From Marivirga harenae (GTDB lineage Bacteria > Bacteroidota > Bacteroidia > Cytophagales > Cyclobacteriaceae): DNA of 64,000 bases. Shown piece after piece: positions 18,078 to 27,182 of the stretch. Numbering within the stretch: the stretch's first letter is position 1; each line of letters starts with the position of its first letter. Made by a program: the position numbers and the translations under genes. The DNA lies in the NCBI RefSeq assembly GCF_030534335.1, contig NZ_CP130565.1, positions 2,625,501-2,689,500 on the forward strand, written 5' to 3'. The notes beneath the pieces were generated by a model. That model was not told where the DNA came from. It was given only the letters and a program-made list of their open reading frames with translations, and searched no databases.

Positions 18078-19175
18078 ATGAAAAAGAAAGTTTTGTTTAT
18101 AGATAGAGATGGTACTATCATTCAAGAGCCACCATCTGATTTCCAAGTTGATTCTTTAGAAAAATTGGAGTTTTTGCCCTACGCCATTAGTGCCTTGCAA
18201 TTTATTGCACAAAATTCAGATTATGAATTGGTCATTGTCACAAATCAGGATGGGCTAGGCACTGATTCTTACCCGGAAGATACTTTTTGGCCTGCTCATA
18301 ATAAGATGTTGAAACAACTTGAGATTGAGGGGGTAACTTTTGTTGAACAGCATATTGATAGAAGTTTTGAAAAAGAGGGAAAAGATACTCGTAAGCCTGG
18401 GATAGGTATGCTGAATAAATATTTAACTGATGAATATGATTTAGCTAACAGTTATGTGATTGGCGACAGAAAAACGGATGTTCAGCTAGCTGAAAATCTA
18501 GGAGCGAAATCGATTTTCATAGGGGAAGAATTGCCAGAAGCTACTATTTCATCGAAAGATTGGAGAGAAATAGCACGATATTTAGTTTTGCCAGCAAGGA
18601 CAGCTTCTATAACTCGCAAAACGAATGAGACTGATATTAAAATTGAGTTGAATTTAGATGGAAGTGGAAAAGTATCGAATGCTACTGGTCTAAAGTTTTT
18701 TGATCATATGCTAGACCAGCTCGGGAAACATGGGGGCTTGGATTTGTCCATTCAGGTAGATGGCGACCTGGAGGTGGATGAACATCACACCATTGAAGAT
18801 ACGGCTTTGGCACTTGGGGAAGCATTTAAACTAGCAATTGGGAATAAGAAAGGAATCTATCGTTATGGCTTTCTTTTGCCTATGGACGATGCATTAGCAC
18901 AAGTAGCTATTGATTTTGGTGGAAGACCCTGGATTAACTGGAAAGCTGAGTTTAAGAGAGAAATGGTAGGAGATATGCCAACGGAAATGTTCTTTCATTT
19001 CTTCAAATCGTTTTCGGATGCAGCGCAATGTAATTTGGATATTCAGGTTAGCGGTGATAATGAACATCATAAGATTGAAGCAATTTTCAAAGGATGGGCT
19101 CGCGCGATAAAAATGGCAGTGAGCAGAGATGAAAGTAGATTAAATGATCTGCCTAGCACTAAAGGGGCTTTGTGA
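18078..19175 (+). CDS. hisB: Bifunctional histidinol-phosphatase / imidazoleglycerol-phosphate dehydratase
   Basis: A 365-residue HisB fusion catalysing two steps of histidine synthesis. The N-terminal HAD phosphatase has the nucleophile motif FIDRDGTI (residues 6-13) and [15 protein letters not shown]. The C-terminal IGPD domain has the manganese-binding histidine motifs [32 protein letters not shown] and [12 protein letters not shown], and the classical end LPSTKG. No other his genes flank it, so it is detached from the usual operon. It has its own promoter candidate and is followed by a hairpin inside a PIN-gene remnant. Confidence 0.96.
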   Translation: MKKKVLFIDRDGTIIQEPPSDFQVDSLEKLEFLPYAISALQFIAQNSDYELVIVTNQDGLGTDSYPEDTFWPAHNKMLKQLEIEGVTFVEQHIDRSFEKEGKDTRKPGIGMLNKYLTDEYDLANSYVIGDRKTDVQLAENLGAKSIFIGEELPEATISSKDWREIARYLVLPARTASITRKTNETDIKIELNLDGSGKVSNATGLKFFDHMLDQLGKHGGLDLSIQVDGDLEVDEHHTIEDTALALGEAFKLAIGNKKGIYRYGFLLPMDDALAQVAIDFGGRPWINWKAEFKREMVGDMPTEMFFHFFKSFSDAAQCNLDIQVSGDNEHHKIEAIFKGWARAIKMAVSRDESRLNDLPSTKGAL

Positions 19176-19183
19176 TCAAGTAG

Positions 19184-19330
19184 AAAATTTATGATTTGGA
19201 AGATGGTTTTGAATATTGTGCTGCTGAAAGAGCGGGTTGTAAAGTGATACTAACGGAAAATAAAGAAGACTTCTACTTTAGTGACATAGAAGTCTTAAAT
19301 TTCAGTGAGTTTATTGCTCAGAAGGTTTAG
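19184..19330 (+). pseudogene. C-terminal remnant of a VapC-like PIN-domain ribonuclease
   Basis: Between hisB and the convergent CoA-binding gene, a 48-codon open frame preceded by a stop and without a start reads KIYDLEDGFEYCAAERAGCK, then VILTENKEDFYFSDI, then VLNFSEFIAQKV. This is the end of a PIN domain: the D-L-E-D acidic helix (PIN toxins read D-x-E-D-A-x-Q), the AGCxxIxTxNxxDF core and the SxIxVLxxxEFL tail. The N-terminal two thirds and any antitoxin are gone. It ends at the 3' end of the opposite-strand gene (overlap 19327-19330). I infer a decayed toxin-antitoxin locus. Confidence 0.75.
19266..19296. terminator. Perfect 10-bp hairpin, possible hisB terminator
   Basis: AAGACTTCTA (19266-19275) and TAGAAGTCTT (19287-19296) are exact reverse complements around an 11-base loop, 91 bases after the hisB stop. 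It lies inside the PIN remnant and is followed only by AAATTT rather than a long T-run, so terminator function is tentative. It could serve either strand. Confidence 0.4.
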
Positions 19331-19695
19331 TAAACCCCACTACCCAACATGACCAATGTACATGCATATTCTGTTTCGATTCCCTTGTCCTTAGCTAAAT
19401 TTACCAATTCAGGGTTTTCAGTTCCGGGATTGAATATGATTCGTTTTGGATTGAGACTGAGTAAATAGTTGTAGTACTCTGGCTGATGTCTGGCTCCCAA
19501 GTAGAGGGTGACAGTATCTACATTATCAACTTTGGGGGATTTCCGAATATCTAAAATTTCTTCGCCAAAAACTTCTCCTTTCTTAATACCCACAGGAACG
19601 ATTTCATGTCCTGCATTAGTCAATCTATCCGCTGCGAAATAGGCATATCTTGATGGATTGGTAGTGGCTCCTATAATGACAGTTTTCTTACTCAT
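19327..19695 (-). CDS. CoA-binding protein (YccU-like, Rossmann fold)
   Basis: A 122-residue CoA_binding_2 protein. The N-terminal VIIGATTNPSRYAYFA is the nucleotide-binding loop, followed by GHEIVPVGIKKGEV and the conserved end NPGTENPELVNLAK. These small proteins bind CoA or a related nucleotide and their function is unsettled. The start overlaps the stop of the upstream FAD dehydrogenase by ATGA (19692-19695), so both are co-translated. Confidence 0.88.
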   Translation of the reverse strand: MSKKTVIIGATTNPSRYAYFAADRLTNAGHEIVPVGIKKGEVFGEEILDIRKSPKVDNVDTVTLYLGARHQPEYYNYLLSLNPKRIIFNPGTENPELVNLAKDKGIETEYACTLVMLGSGVY

Positions 19696-21266
19696 TTCTT
19701 ATTTTGATAAATTTCAACGACTTTTTCCGCACATCTTTCTCCATCCATGGCGGCAGAAACAATTCCACCTGCATATCCAGCACCTTCTCCACATGGAAAA
19801 AGTCTTTTAGTTTCGGTATGTTCTAACGTCTCTTTGTCTCTAGGGATTCGAACGGGAGAGGACGTTCGGCTTTCAACTCCAACAACAACAGCATCATTTG
19901 TAAAATAACCTTTCATTTTTTCACCATATGCTTTAAAGGCAGTCTTCAGTCTTTCAGTTATAAAGGGAGGAAGGACTTCATCCATACGAGCTGAAAATAG
20001 ACCGGGCTGGTAGGAAGTGTCTGGTAAATCACGACTAATCTTCCCCTGAGTAAAATCTACTAATCTTTGAGCGGGGGCAGTTTGGTTATTTCCTCCTATT
20101 TTACAAGCATTTTGTTCAATAGATTTTTGTAATTCTAAGCCTTTCAATGAACCAAACTTTTCAAAATCTACCATATCTTCTAATTCAATAGCGGCTACAA
20201 TCCCAGAATTGGCGAATCTTGAATCCCTCCTTGATGGACTCATTCCATTAACTACTATTTCTCCACTTTCTGTTGCTGCAGGAACTATAAAACCACCTGG
20301 ACACATGCAAAATGAGAATACACCTCTTTGCTTATTTTCAAAGTAAGTTTGATGTACTAGAGAGTAGGAAGAAGCAGGTAAATATGGTCCTCGCTCTTCA
20401 CATTTATATTGAATTTTATCAATAATTTGTTGAGGATGCTCAACTCTAACCCCCAAGGCAAAGGGCTTGGCTTCAATGAGAATTTTATTTTCGTGCAATA
20501 AGTAAAATATATCTCTGGCGGAATGGCCAGTTGCCAAAATGAAAGCATCTGCTTTGAATTCGTGTCCACTTGCGGTGCTTACAGATTTAAGCTCATGTTT
20601 TTCCACCTTAAATCCTGTGACCTTGGTGTCAAAATGGACTTCTCCTCCATGTGCCAATATGGTTTCTCTGATGTTTTGGATGATTTTCGGAAGTTTGTTA
20701 GTTCCAATATGAGGGTGAGCATCGATCATGATATCTTCTTTAGCACCATGAGCCACTAAAATTTCCAAAATTCTATAGATATCTCCTCTTTTTTTGGAAC
20801 GGGTGTAGAGCTTTCCGTCAGAATAGGTGCCAGCACCGCCTTCACCAAAGCAATAATTACTTTCGGAATTTACAATATGCTTTTTATTGATGTCAGCCAA
20901 ATCTCTCCTTCGAGATCTAACGTCTTTCCCTCGTTCTAAAATAATGGGTTTCCATCCGAGTTCAATTAGTCGTAATGCTGAAAATAAACCAGCTGGTCCT
21001 GCTCCAATAATAATGGCTGATTGTCGCGCATTATGAACCTCGGGCAAGTCCTCAATTTTATAGTTTATTCTAGCTGGAAAAGGCTCATTTTGACTTATGT
21101 CAACTTTAATCCGTACTTTTACTTCCTTTGAACGAGCATCAATCGACCGCTTGGAAATTCTAAAATCTTGGGTTGATTTTAATCCTAACTTTTTTTGAAT
21201 TACCGCTAAAACCTCTTCCTCGTTGAAAGCCTCTTCTGGCTTTAGAACTACTTCTTTTTCTATCAT
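19692..21266 (-). CDS. NAD(P)/FAD-dependent dehydrogenase (COG2509 type)
   Basis: A 524-residue flavoprotein with an N-terminal extension of about 80 residues, then the dinucleotide motif AIIIGAGPAGLFSALRL, a second motif at ILATGHSARDI, and a C-terminal FAD site in CGEGAGYAGGIVSAAMDG. The SNYCFGEGGAGTYSDGKLYT and FSFCMCPGGFIVPA segments mark this uncharacterised dehydrogenase group. Substrate is unknown. It starts 19 bases after the end of the MORN protein gene and overlaps the CoA-binding gene. Confidence 0.88.
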   Translation of the reverse strand: MIEKEVVLKPEEAFNEEEVLAVIQKKLGLKSTQDFRISKRSIDARSKEVKVRIKVDISQNEPFPARINYKIEDLPEVHNARQSAIIIGAGPAGLFSALRLIELGWKPIILERGKDVRSRRRDLADINKKHIVNSESNYCFGEGGAGTYSDGKLYTRSKKRGDIYRILEILVAHGAKEDIMIDAHPHIGTNKLPKIIQNIRETILAHGGEVHFDTKVTGFKVEKHELKSVSTASGHEFKADAFILATGHSARDIFYLLHENKILIEAKPFALGVRVEHPQQIIDKIQYKCEERGPYLPASSYSLVHQTYFENKQRGVFSFCMCPGGFIVPAATESGEIVVNGMSPSRRDSRFANSGIVAAIELEDMVDFEKFGSLKGLELQKSIEQNACKIGGNNQTAPAQRLVDFTQGKISRDLPDTSYQPGLFSARMDEVLPPFITERLKTAFKAYGEKMKGYFTNDAVVVGVESRTSSPVRIPRDKETLEHTETKRLFPCGEGAGYAGGIVSAAMDGERCAEKVVEIYQNKK

Positions 21267-21285
21267 TTTATTTCTTGTATGCTGG

Positions 21286-23121
21286 CTACGGATTTAAGGT
21301 CTTTACATTCTTAAGTTTAAAAACATAACCAAAGGAAAGGCCAACTATTGGCTGCAACTTAAAACTTGAACTTTTTATATCTTCAAAGATCCCTACTTTT
21401 TCACCTTCGTTTATAACTTCTCCGAAGAAATAGTAATTGAAGTTGATGCCAAGGTTAATATCAAATGTAAACCCATTATCATTAAGGTTTTGTAAAATCC
21501 TACTTCCCACCAGTAGACCATAACGGATACCTTGTGAATTCATTTCAGCAGAAAGCACATCGGTACCTGAATCATCTTCGTAATATTTGAATCTATCTAC
21601 ATTAGTGTACGAGATGGAATGGCCGAAGTAGGGCATTCCGAATTTAGTGTCTTTATGGTAAAACCTTTGCCTAAAACTAAATCCGAACCCTTGAAAAAAG
21701 TTATCACCCGCCCGTAAATTTAGAGAGTTTGCAAAAAAAGGATTTCTAAAAGTATGATAAAGTAATTCGTATCCTATCCTTTGCTGGATATTGTACTCCA
21801 AAGCAACTTGCAAGTCACCAAAAAGCATATTAAATGGATTGGCCTGAAGAATTAATGTAGGAAAATCATTGTTTCTTGATTTGAAATAAGAGGTGCTTTT
21901 TGATTTATATCTATAATCTGGCTTATTGTACTGTGGGTTTTCATCTGATAATTCATTTGGACTTTTAGCGGTTCTTAATAGCGGTTCATAATCTTCATAA
22001 ATAGGCTTATAATAGCCTGCTAATTTGCCATTGTCGTCATACAATTCCCATGTCCCAATTTTTACTCCATCTTCAATTAAGCCTTTCATTTTGATATCAC
22101 CATTGAGATAATATCCAATAAATTCTCCTTTACCATTTTCAAACTCCGCTTTTCCTTCTTTTTCGCCAGATTCGTAAAAATACTCCCATTTCCCTTCGCT
22201 TTTCCCATCAACCACTGAGCCCTTTAATTTTAGTTTTCCGCTTTCATAAAATTCTTTGTATTCACCACTGCCCGCATCGTAAATCCCTTCTCCTTTTAAT
22301 CTACCATCCTCAAAGTAAAGTTTCCAGTATCCTTCTTTTTTACCCTCTCTCTCAGCTCCTTCAGCGCTTACTTGGCCATTAGAATGGTAATACACCCATT
22401 TTCCATGACTCAAATTATCAACATAACTCCCTTCTCCTGATAGTTTTCCATCCTCATAGAAATATACCCATCTTCCTTCCTTAGCACCTTCCTTATAGTT
22501 TCCCTTAGACTTTAAATTACCGGTTTTGTAATAATTTTTCCACAGGCTATCACTTTGTTCATCTTTAATGAATCCCTCTGATTTTAGGTTCCCACTTGGA
22601 TAAAACTCTTTGTAAATTCCATTTCCGTTTTTATAAATTGCCTTAGCCTTTAAATTGCCATTTTCAGAGTAATTTGTCCAAAGTCCATTTTTTTGGTCGT
22701 CCTTGTACTCTCCTTCACTTTTAATGATCCCTGTCTCATAATAATATTTCCAGAGGCTCTGGCGCTGTCCATCATAAATTCTTCCCTCCATTCTCAGTTC
22801 CCCGTTTTCAAAGTAATAAGACCACAGCCCATGATTGGAATTATTTTTAAGCTGGCCTTGCATTTTCAGCTTTCCATTTTCATAGTAATATTTCCATTGG
22901 CCGTAGGTCTCGTCATTAATATACTGACCCTTACTTTTTAATTCTCCAGAGATATAATAGGATTCATAGGTTCCATATAGAATGCTGGGATCCAAATCTT
23001 TAACAAAATAGCGTTCTTTTAAATGCTCTCTTTCGTCATCGTAATAGACTTTAACCTCCTTGCTTTGCGCTGAAAGTAGGTATGGAACTAATGTCAATAT
23101 GATGCTGAAAACTATCTTCAT
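21286..23121 (-). CDS. MORN-repeat envelope protein with C-terminal barrel-like domain
   Basis: A 611-residue exported protein. I start it at ATG 23121, which yields a clean signal peptide (MKIVFSIILTLVPYLLSAQS); the longer TTG frame would overlap the upstream gene. Residues from about 50 to 390 are more than a dozen MORN_2 (YwqK-like) repeats of the form WxYYYENGKLKxxGxxxDG. From about 415 on, FPTLILQANPFNMLFGDLQVALEYN and later aromatic alternating strands suggest an outer-membrane or beta-rich domain like that of small Bacteroidota porin-like proteins. The YwqK label as an antitoxin is not meaningful here. It lies 7 bases after the tryptophan dioxygenase stop and before the FAD dehydrogenase. 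Confidence 0.8.
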   Translation of the reverse strand: MKIVFSIILTLVPYLLSAQSKEVKVYYDDEREHLKERYFVKDLDPSILYGTYESYYISGELKSKGQYINDETYGQWKYYYENGKLKMQGQLKNNSNHGLWSYYFENGELRMEGRIYDGQRQSLWKYYYETGIIKSEGEYKDDQKNGLWTNYSENGNLKAKAIYKNGNGIYKEFYPSGNLKSEGFIKDEQSDSLWKNYYKTGNLKSKGNYKEGAKEGRWVYFYEDGKLSGEGSYVDNLSHGKWVYYHSNGQVSAEGAEREGKKEGYWKLYFEDGRLKGEGIYDAGSGEYKEFYESGKLKLKGSVVDGKSEGKWEYFYESGEKEGKAEFENGKGEFIGYYLNGDIKMKGLIEDGVKIGTWELYDDNGKLAGYYKPIYEDYEPLLRTAKSPNELSDENPQYNKPDYRYKSKSTSYFKSRNNDFPTLILQANPFNMLFGDLQVALEYNIQQRIGYELLYHTFRNPFFANSLNLRAGDNFFQGFGFSFRQRFYHKDTKFGMPYFGHSISYTNVDRFKYYEDDSGTDVLSAEMNSQGIRYGLLVGSRILQNLNDNGFTFDINLGINFNYYFFGEVINEGEKVGIFEDIKSSSFKLQPIVGLSFGYVFKLKNVKTLNP

Positions 23122-23128
23122 ACTTTTT

Positions 23129-24121
23129 TTACTCTCCAAAAATCTCTTTAATGACCCATCCCTTTCCCCATTCTTCTATCTCTTTCTTTGACCATAGTTC
23201 AGGGAAAAAGATACGTTTTTGGAACCTAGGGGGTAAATATTGCTGCCAATTTGTACCACCTGTTGCAGGCACATCCTTATTCTCTTGTTGTAAATACCTG
23301 ACCGCAGATTTGTAGTGAACCAGAGGCCAAAAAACATTTACATTCAAATCAAAGTTTCGCAAAGCTTCCTTTAGTTTTTCATTGTTTTTAGAGTCTTGGT
23401 CAAGTGACAAATATTTTAAATAAATATTTTTATCCTGAAAACGTTTAATCCATTCAAGAAATTCCTCTTTGTATTTTTTTTCAAATTGCTCTAGGGTCAG
23501 TGTTTTTTGGCCTGTTTCCACTTCTGTTGCCCCTTCTTTCCAATAAATATGCTCATATTTTTCTTCAAGAGATGCATTTTCGCAGGCCTCTTTTTTCTCT
23601 TTTCTAACCAAATGAATTAGTGGAGTGGATGCAAATTCAATTAACCTATATTGCGCGGATTGAAATCCACTTGCTGGTAAAAGAGCCATTCGAAATCTTT
23701 GGAACTGTTCTTTTTCCATTCCTTGGACCATAATATCGAATGAATGAGTTAAAGTCTCAAAGTATTTATTCATTCTGTTTATTCTTCTAAGGAAAAAGCC
23801 AACGTCTAATTTCTCATTCCAACCTAAATCTTCTCCGTTTTCGCCAATAATCTGACCATTATTAGCAATTTGTTCCATTTCATTGAGGCACATTTTGAAA
23901 TAGAGCTCCGTAATTTGATGATACATGATGAAAATTTCTTCATCGGGGAAGTCCGTCTTTGGTCTTTGAAGAGTTAATAGTGTATCAACACTTATGTAGT
24001 CCCAATAAGTAGTGTAGTTTGATAACAGTAATCCGTCAAGATAAGCTGATAAGTCCTGTCCCATTGACTGATACTTAAGATTCAGTTTTTCTAAACTTTT
24101 ATTGATCTGTTCTGTGTTCAT
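23129..24121 (-). CDS. kynA: Tryptophan 2,3-dioxygenase
   Basis: A 330-residue haem dioxygenase that opens the indole ring of tryptophan to N-formylkynurenine, the first step of the kynurenine pathway. The substrate-site motif IMYHQITELYFKMCLNE matches TDO enzymes (YHQITELWFK type), and RRINRMNKYFETLTHSFDIM, LPASGFQSAQYRLIE and the late TGGTNWQQYLPPRFQ are all family hallmarks. It is divergent from glutaryl-CoA dehydrogenase across a perfect 12-base inverted repeat, which suggests joint control. No other kynurenine genes are in view. Confidence 0.93.
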   Translation of the reverse strand: MNTEQINKSLEKLNLKYQSMGQDLSAYLDGLLLSNYTTYWDYISVDTLLTLQRPKTDFPDEEIFIMYHQITELYFKMCLNEMEQIANNGQIIGENGEDLGWNEKLDVGFFLRRINRMNKYFETLTHSFDIMVQGMEKEQFQRFRMALLPASGFQSAQYRLIEFASTPLIHLVRKEKKEACENASLEEKYEHIYWKEGATEVETGQKTLTLEQFEKKYKEEFLEWIKRFQDKNIYLKYLSLDQDSKNNEKLKEALRNFDLNVNVFWPLVHYKSAVRYLQQENKDVPATGGTNWQQYLPPRFQKRIFFPELWSKKEIEEWGKGWVIKEIFGE

Positions 24122-24139
24122 AGGTTAAAAAATAAGTAT

Positions 24140-24196
24140 TAGTGCAAATTTCCCCTTTTTTGAAGGTTTCTTGAAAATACTTTTAAATTTGCACTA
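24140..24196. promoter_or_regulatory. Divergent promoter region with 12-bp inverted repeat
   Basis: TAGTGCAAATTT (24140-24151) and AAATTTGCACTA (24185-24196) are exact reverse complements, 33 bases apart. For the + strand gene the pattern TTTG (24159-24162), 21-base spacer, TAAATTTG (24184-24191) fits the Bacteroidota promoter consensus, and the right arm contains this -7 box. On the - strand the left arm gives GAAATTTG, a 7-of-8 -7 box for the tryptophan dioxygenase gene. The symmetry may be an operator for a dimeric regulator or simply mirrored promoters. Confidence 0.6.
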
Positions 24197-24243
24197 TTCA
24201 ATTGAGCTAACAAAGTTACAAAAATAAAAACGACTAAATATTT

Positions 24244-25431
24244 ATGACTAATCAATCAACCGACCAATTTGAGTCACCGGATTTTTACGCTTTAGATGGG
24301 TTGCTAACAGAAGAACACAAATTAATCAGACAATCAGTCAGAGATTTTGTGAAAAAAGAAATCAGTCCCAATATTGAGGAATGGGCACAAAATGCACATT
24401 TTCCATATGAAATAGTAAAAAAGTTTGGTGATGTAGGAGCCTTTGGTCCAACTATTCCACAAGAGTATGGCGGTGGAGGTTTAGATTATGTTTCTTATGG
24501 ACTCATCATGCAAGAGATTGAAAGGGGAGATTCAGGGATGCGATCAACAGCCTCGGTTCAGGGTTCATTGGTGATGTATCCGATTTATGCTTTTGGAAAT
24601 GAAGCCCAAAGAAAGAAGTATTTACCGAAATTAGCATCAGGTGAATGGCTGGGAAGTTTTGGATTAACAGAGCCTGATCATGGTTCTAATCCAGGAGGCA
24701 TGACAACTAATTTTAAGGATAAAGGAGACCATTATCTTCTTAATGGTGCAAAAATGTGGATTTCCAATTCCCCTAAGTGTGATGTTGCTGTTGTATGGGC
24801 TAAAGATGAATCAGGAAGAATCCACGGATTGATTGTAGAAAGAGGCATGGAAGGGTTTACCACTCCGGAAACTCACGGCAAATGGTCTTTACGGGCGAGC
24901 ACTACCGGTGAATTAGTTTTTGATAATGTGAAAGTACCAAAGGAAAATTTATTAGAAGGAAAATCAGGATTAGGTGCTCCCATGAAATGCTTAGATTCTG
25001 CCAGATTCGGAATAGCCTGGGGTGCTATTGGAGCTGCAATGGATTGCTATGATTCAGCAAGAAGGTATTCCTTAGAACGTATCCAGTTCGGTAAGCCAAT
25101 TGCTTCTTTCCAGTTGACTCAGAAGAAGTTATCAGAGATGTTGACGGAAATCACCAAGTCGCAATTGTTAAATTATAGACTGGCACAATTAATGGATGAG
25201 GGCAAAGCCTCAACGCCTCAAATTTCACTTGCAAAGCGTAATGCGGTGGAAATAGCATTAAATATTGCTAGAGAAGCAAGACAAATTCACGGGGGAATGG
25301 GAATTACTGGAGATTATCCAATGATGCGACATATGGCAAACCTCGAGTCTGTAATAACGTATGAAGGAACACACGATATTCATTTGTTGATCTTAGGGAA
25401 AGAAATTACTGGAATTGCAGCATTTGAATAA
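24244..25431 (+). CDS. gcdH: Glutaryl-CoA dehydrogenase-like acyl-CoA dehydrogenase
   Basis: A 395-residue FAD enzyme. RSTASVQGSLVMYPIYAFG, GLTEPDHGSNPGGM and CLDSARFGIAWGAIGAAMDC follow the glutaryl-CoA dehydrogenase branch, and the catalytic Glu is expected in VITYEGTHDIHLL. The enzyme oxidises and decarboxylates glutaryl-CoA to crotonyl-CoA in lysine and tryptophan breakdown. Being divergent from tryptophan dioxygenase with a shared symmetric promoter region supports that role. Strict specificity over other acyl-CoAs is inferred. Confidence 0.9.
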   Translation: MTNQSTDQFESPDFYALDGLLTEEHKLIRQSVRDFVKKEISPNIEEWAQNAHFPYEIVKKFGDVGAFGPTIPQEYGGGGLDYVSYGLIMQEIERGDSGMRSTASVQGSLVMYPIYAFGNEAQRKKYLPKLASGEWLGSFGLTEPDHGSNPGGMTTNFKDKGDHYLLNGAKMWISNSPKCDVAVVWAKDESGRIHGLIVERGMEGFTTPETHGKWSLRASTTGELVFDNVKVPKENLLEGKSGLGAPMKCLDSARFGIAWGAIGAAMDCYDSARRYSLERIQFGKPIASFQLTQKKLSEMLTEITKSQLLNYRLAQLMDEGKASTPQISLAKRNAVEIALNIAREARQIHGGMGITGDYPMMRHMANLESVITYEGTHDIHLLILGKEITGIAAFE

Positions 25432-25457
25432 TTTTTTAACATAAATCAAATGGATTA

Positions 25458-25745
25458 ATGGAAAAATTTGAAGAATTTAAGAACTCATCTACAAAGAAAA
25501 TAAAAGAATTAAAAACGGAATTTGAGGTATTAAAAGCAGAAGCGCGAAATGCTCAGTCTGAGCGCAACGATGAGATTGCGGAGAATCTGACAAGGTTGGA
25601 AAAACTGCAAAATGAGCTAGAAGAGAAATACTCTAGAGTCGAAAATTTTGGAGATATAGCAGCTCAGGAATTGAGTGACGCTTTTTTTTCGTCCACAGAA
25701 GCTTTTAAGGACATAATTAACCAAACCAAGGATAAATTAAAATAG
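25458..25745 (+). CDS. Small coiled-coil protein, unknown function
   Basis: 95 residues, highly charged (Glu/Lys rich) with heptad-like helices: KIKELKTEFEVLKAEARNAQ and NLTRLEKLQNELEEKYSRVE. No signal peptide and no known catalytic motif. It starts 26 bases after glutaryl-CoA dehydrogenase and ends at a strong hairpin terminator. It resembles in composition and length the 98-residue protein at 32740-33036, but the two do not align convincingly. Probably a soluble helical protein of stress or structural kind; function not assigned. Confidence 0.65.
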   Translation: MEKFEEFKNSSTKKIKELKTEFEVLKAEARNAQSERNDEIAENLTRLEKLQNELEEKYSRVENFGDIAAQELSDAFFSSTEAFKDIINQTKDKLK

Positions 25746-25753
25746 AACTAAGA

Positions 25754-25778
25754 GCCAGGGTTTTCCTGGCCTTTTTTA
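25754..25778 (+). terminator. Rho-independent terminator
   Basis: GCCAGG (25754-25759), loop GTTTT, CCTGGC (25765-25770), then C and six T. It follows the small coiled-coil gene by 8 bases and should end the gcdH transcript. Confidence 0.8.
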
Positions 25779-25844
25779 TGAAATTTTATTGTGCATTTCC
25801 ACTGGAAGTTATTTTGTTTATCTTCATAGCTGAAAACAATAATT

Positions 25845-27182
25845 ATGAAGATATTAATATCAACCTTACTATTCCTTTCCTGCCAACTTGCATCTGCGCA
25901 AGATTATGGTAGCTCAAAAGCAGACAGTTTACTAAATGCCATTGAAGAGCACGATGAAGGAATGGGTTCCGTTGCTGTTCTGAAAGATGGCCAACTATTG
26001 TATCAAAAAGCCTACGGTTTTGCTGAAATCAAATCTAAGCAGAAGAATAATCCTAACACTTTATTCCGAATAGGTTCTATATCCAAAACTTACACTGCAA
26101 CGCTTGTAATGAAGGCAGTAGAGGAGGGGCTGTTAAAACTAGATGATAAACTATCCAAGTTTTATCCTGAATTTGAAAATTCTGATCAAATATCAATAAG
26201 CCATATGCTACAGCACAGAAGCGGCTTATATAATTTTACAAATTCACCTTTCTATGTCCAGTATATGACACAGGCAAAGACAAAGTCTGAAATGTTGGAG
26301 ATTTTATTATCTACAAAAAATAACTTTAGACCTGATGAAGGACATGAATACTCCAATACAGCCTATGTTTTATTGTCTTATATTTTGGAGGATGTTTACG
26401 GGTTGAAATACGGAGATATCCTAAAGGAAAAGATTTTGGTTCCCCTAAAACTTGAAAATACATATTTTGCGAAAGCAATAGATCAATCGGCAAATGCATC
26501 TGTCTCATATTTCAGGACAGCCCAATGGGAGGTTTCTCCCGAAACTAATATGATGATTACAATGGGGGCAGGAGGAATTTCAGCAACAGCAAAAGAGGTT
26601 GCGATATTTTACGAAGCTTTGTTTAATGGTGAAATATTAGAAGAGTCATCCTTGAGTAAAATGAAAGAGATTAAAGATGGTTTTGGTTACGGATTATTCC
26701 AAATGCCCTACTATGATCAAAAAATATTGGGCCATACAGGAGGTATCGATGGATTTCAGTCGGTGGCTGTCCACCTAGAGTCCGAAAATTTAACTGTCGT
26801 GATTTTATGCAATGCAGTTAGTTATAAAAGGAATGATATATTACTTGGGCTTTTAGCAGCCTATTTCGGGAAAGAATTTGAAATACCTGATTTCAAAGCA
26901 GGTGTTGCACTGCAGCGAGAAGAACTTATTGATTTTGAAGGTGTTTACAGCTCAGAAACCTTCCCGTTAAAAATAACAATTTCAATTGCAGATAATAGTC
27001 AATTGATGGCTCAAGCAACAGGGCAATCAGCTTTTCCATTGACAGCTATTAATCCCTATAGTTTTAAGTTTGATCCTGCTGGAATCAAAATAGTTTTTGA
27101 TTCTGAAAATAGCTTGCTTACTTTGGAACAAAATGGAATGAAGTTTAAATTAAAGAAAGAAGTAGAAAGCACTGATGATTGA
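25845..27182 (+). CDS. Secreted serine hydrolase (beta-lactamase/class C PBP family)
   Basis: A 445-residue exported protein with signal peptide (MKILISTLLFLSCQLASAQ). The Beta-lactamase domain shows the SxxK motif SISK (Ser78, Lys81), the YxN motif in GHEYSNTAYVLLSYIL, and the HxG-type third motif GHTGGIDGFQS. A C-terminal domain of about 100 residues follows. Members of this group are esterases or D-amino-acid/peptide hydrolases rather than true antibiotic resistance enzymes, so the substrate is open. Its end overlaps the MscS gene by 8 bases. Confidence 0.9.
   Translation: MKILISTLLFLSCQLASAQDYGSSKADSLLNAIEEHDEGMGSVAVLKDGQLLYQKAYGFAEIKSKQKNNPNTLFRIGSISKTYTATLVMKAVEEGLLKLDDKLSKFYPEFENSDQISISHMLQHRSGLYNFTNSPFYVQYMTQAKTKSEMLEILLSTKNNFRPDEGHEYSNTAYVLLSYILEDVYGLKYGDILKEKILVPLKLENTYFAKAIDQSANASVSYFRTAQWEVSPETNMMITMGAGGISATAKEVAIFYEALFNGEILEESSLSKMKEIKDGFGYGLFQMPYYDQKILGHTGGIDGFQSVAVHLESENLTVVILCNAVSYKRNDILLGLLAAYFGKEFEIPDFKAGVALQREELIDFEGVYSSETFPLKITISIADNSQLMAQATGQSAFPLTAINPYSFKFDPAGIKIVFDSENSLLTLEQNGMKFKLKKEVESTDD

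Noticed and set aside
21286-23121. YwqK antitoxin of a toxin-antitoxin pair
   Set aside because: The label comes from MORN repeats only; the protein is exported and no toxin gene is adjacent.
23122-23139. Longer TTG start of the large MORN protein
   Set aside because: It would overlap the dioxygenase gene and push the signal peptide inward; ATG at 23121 is better.
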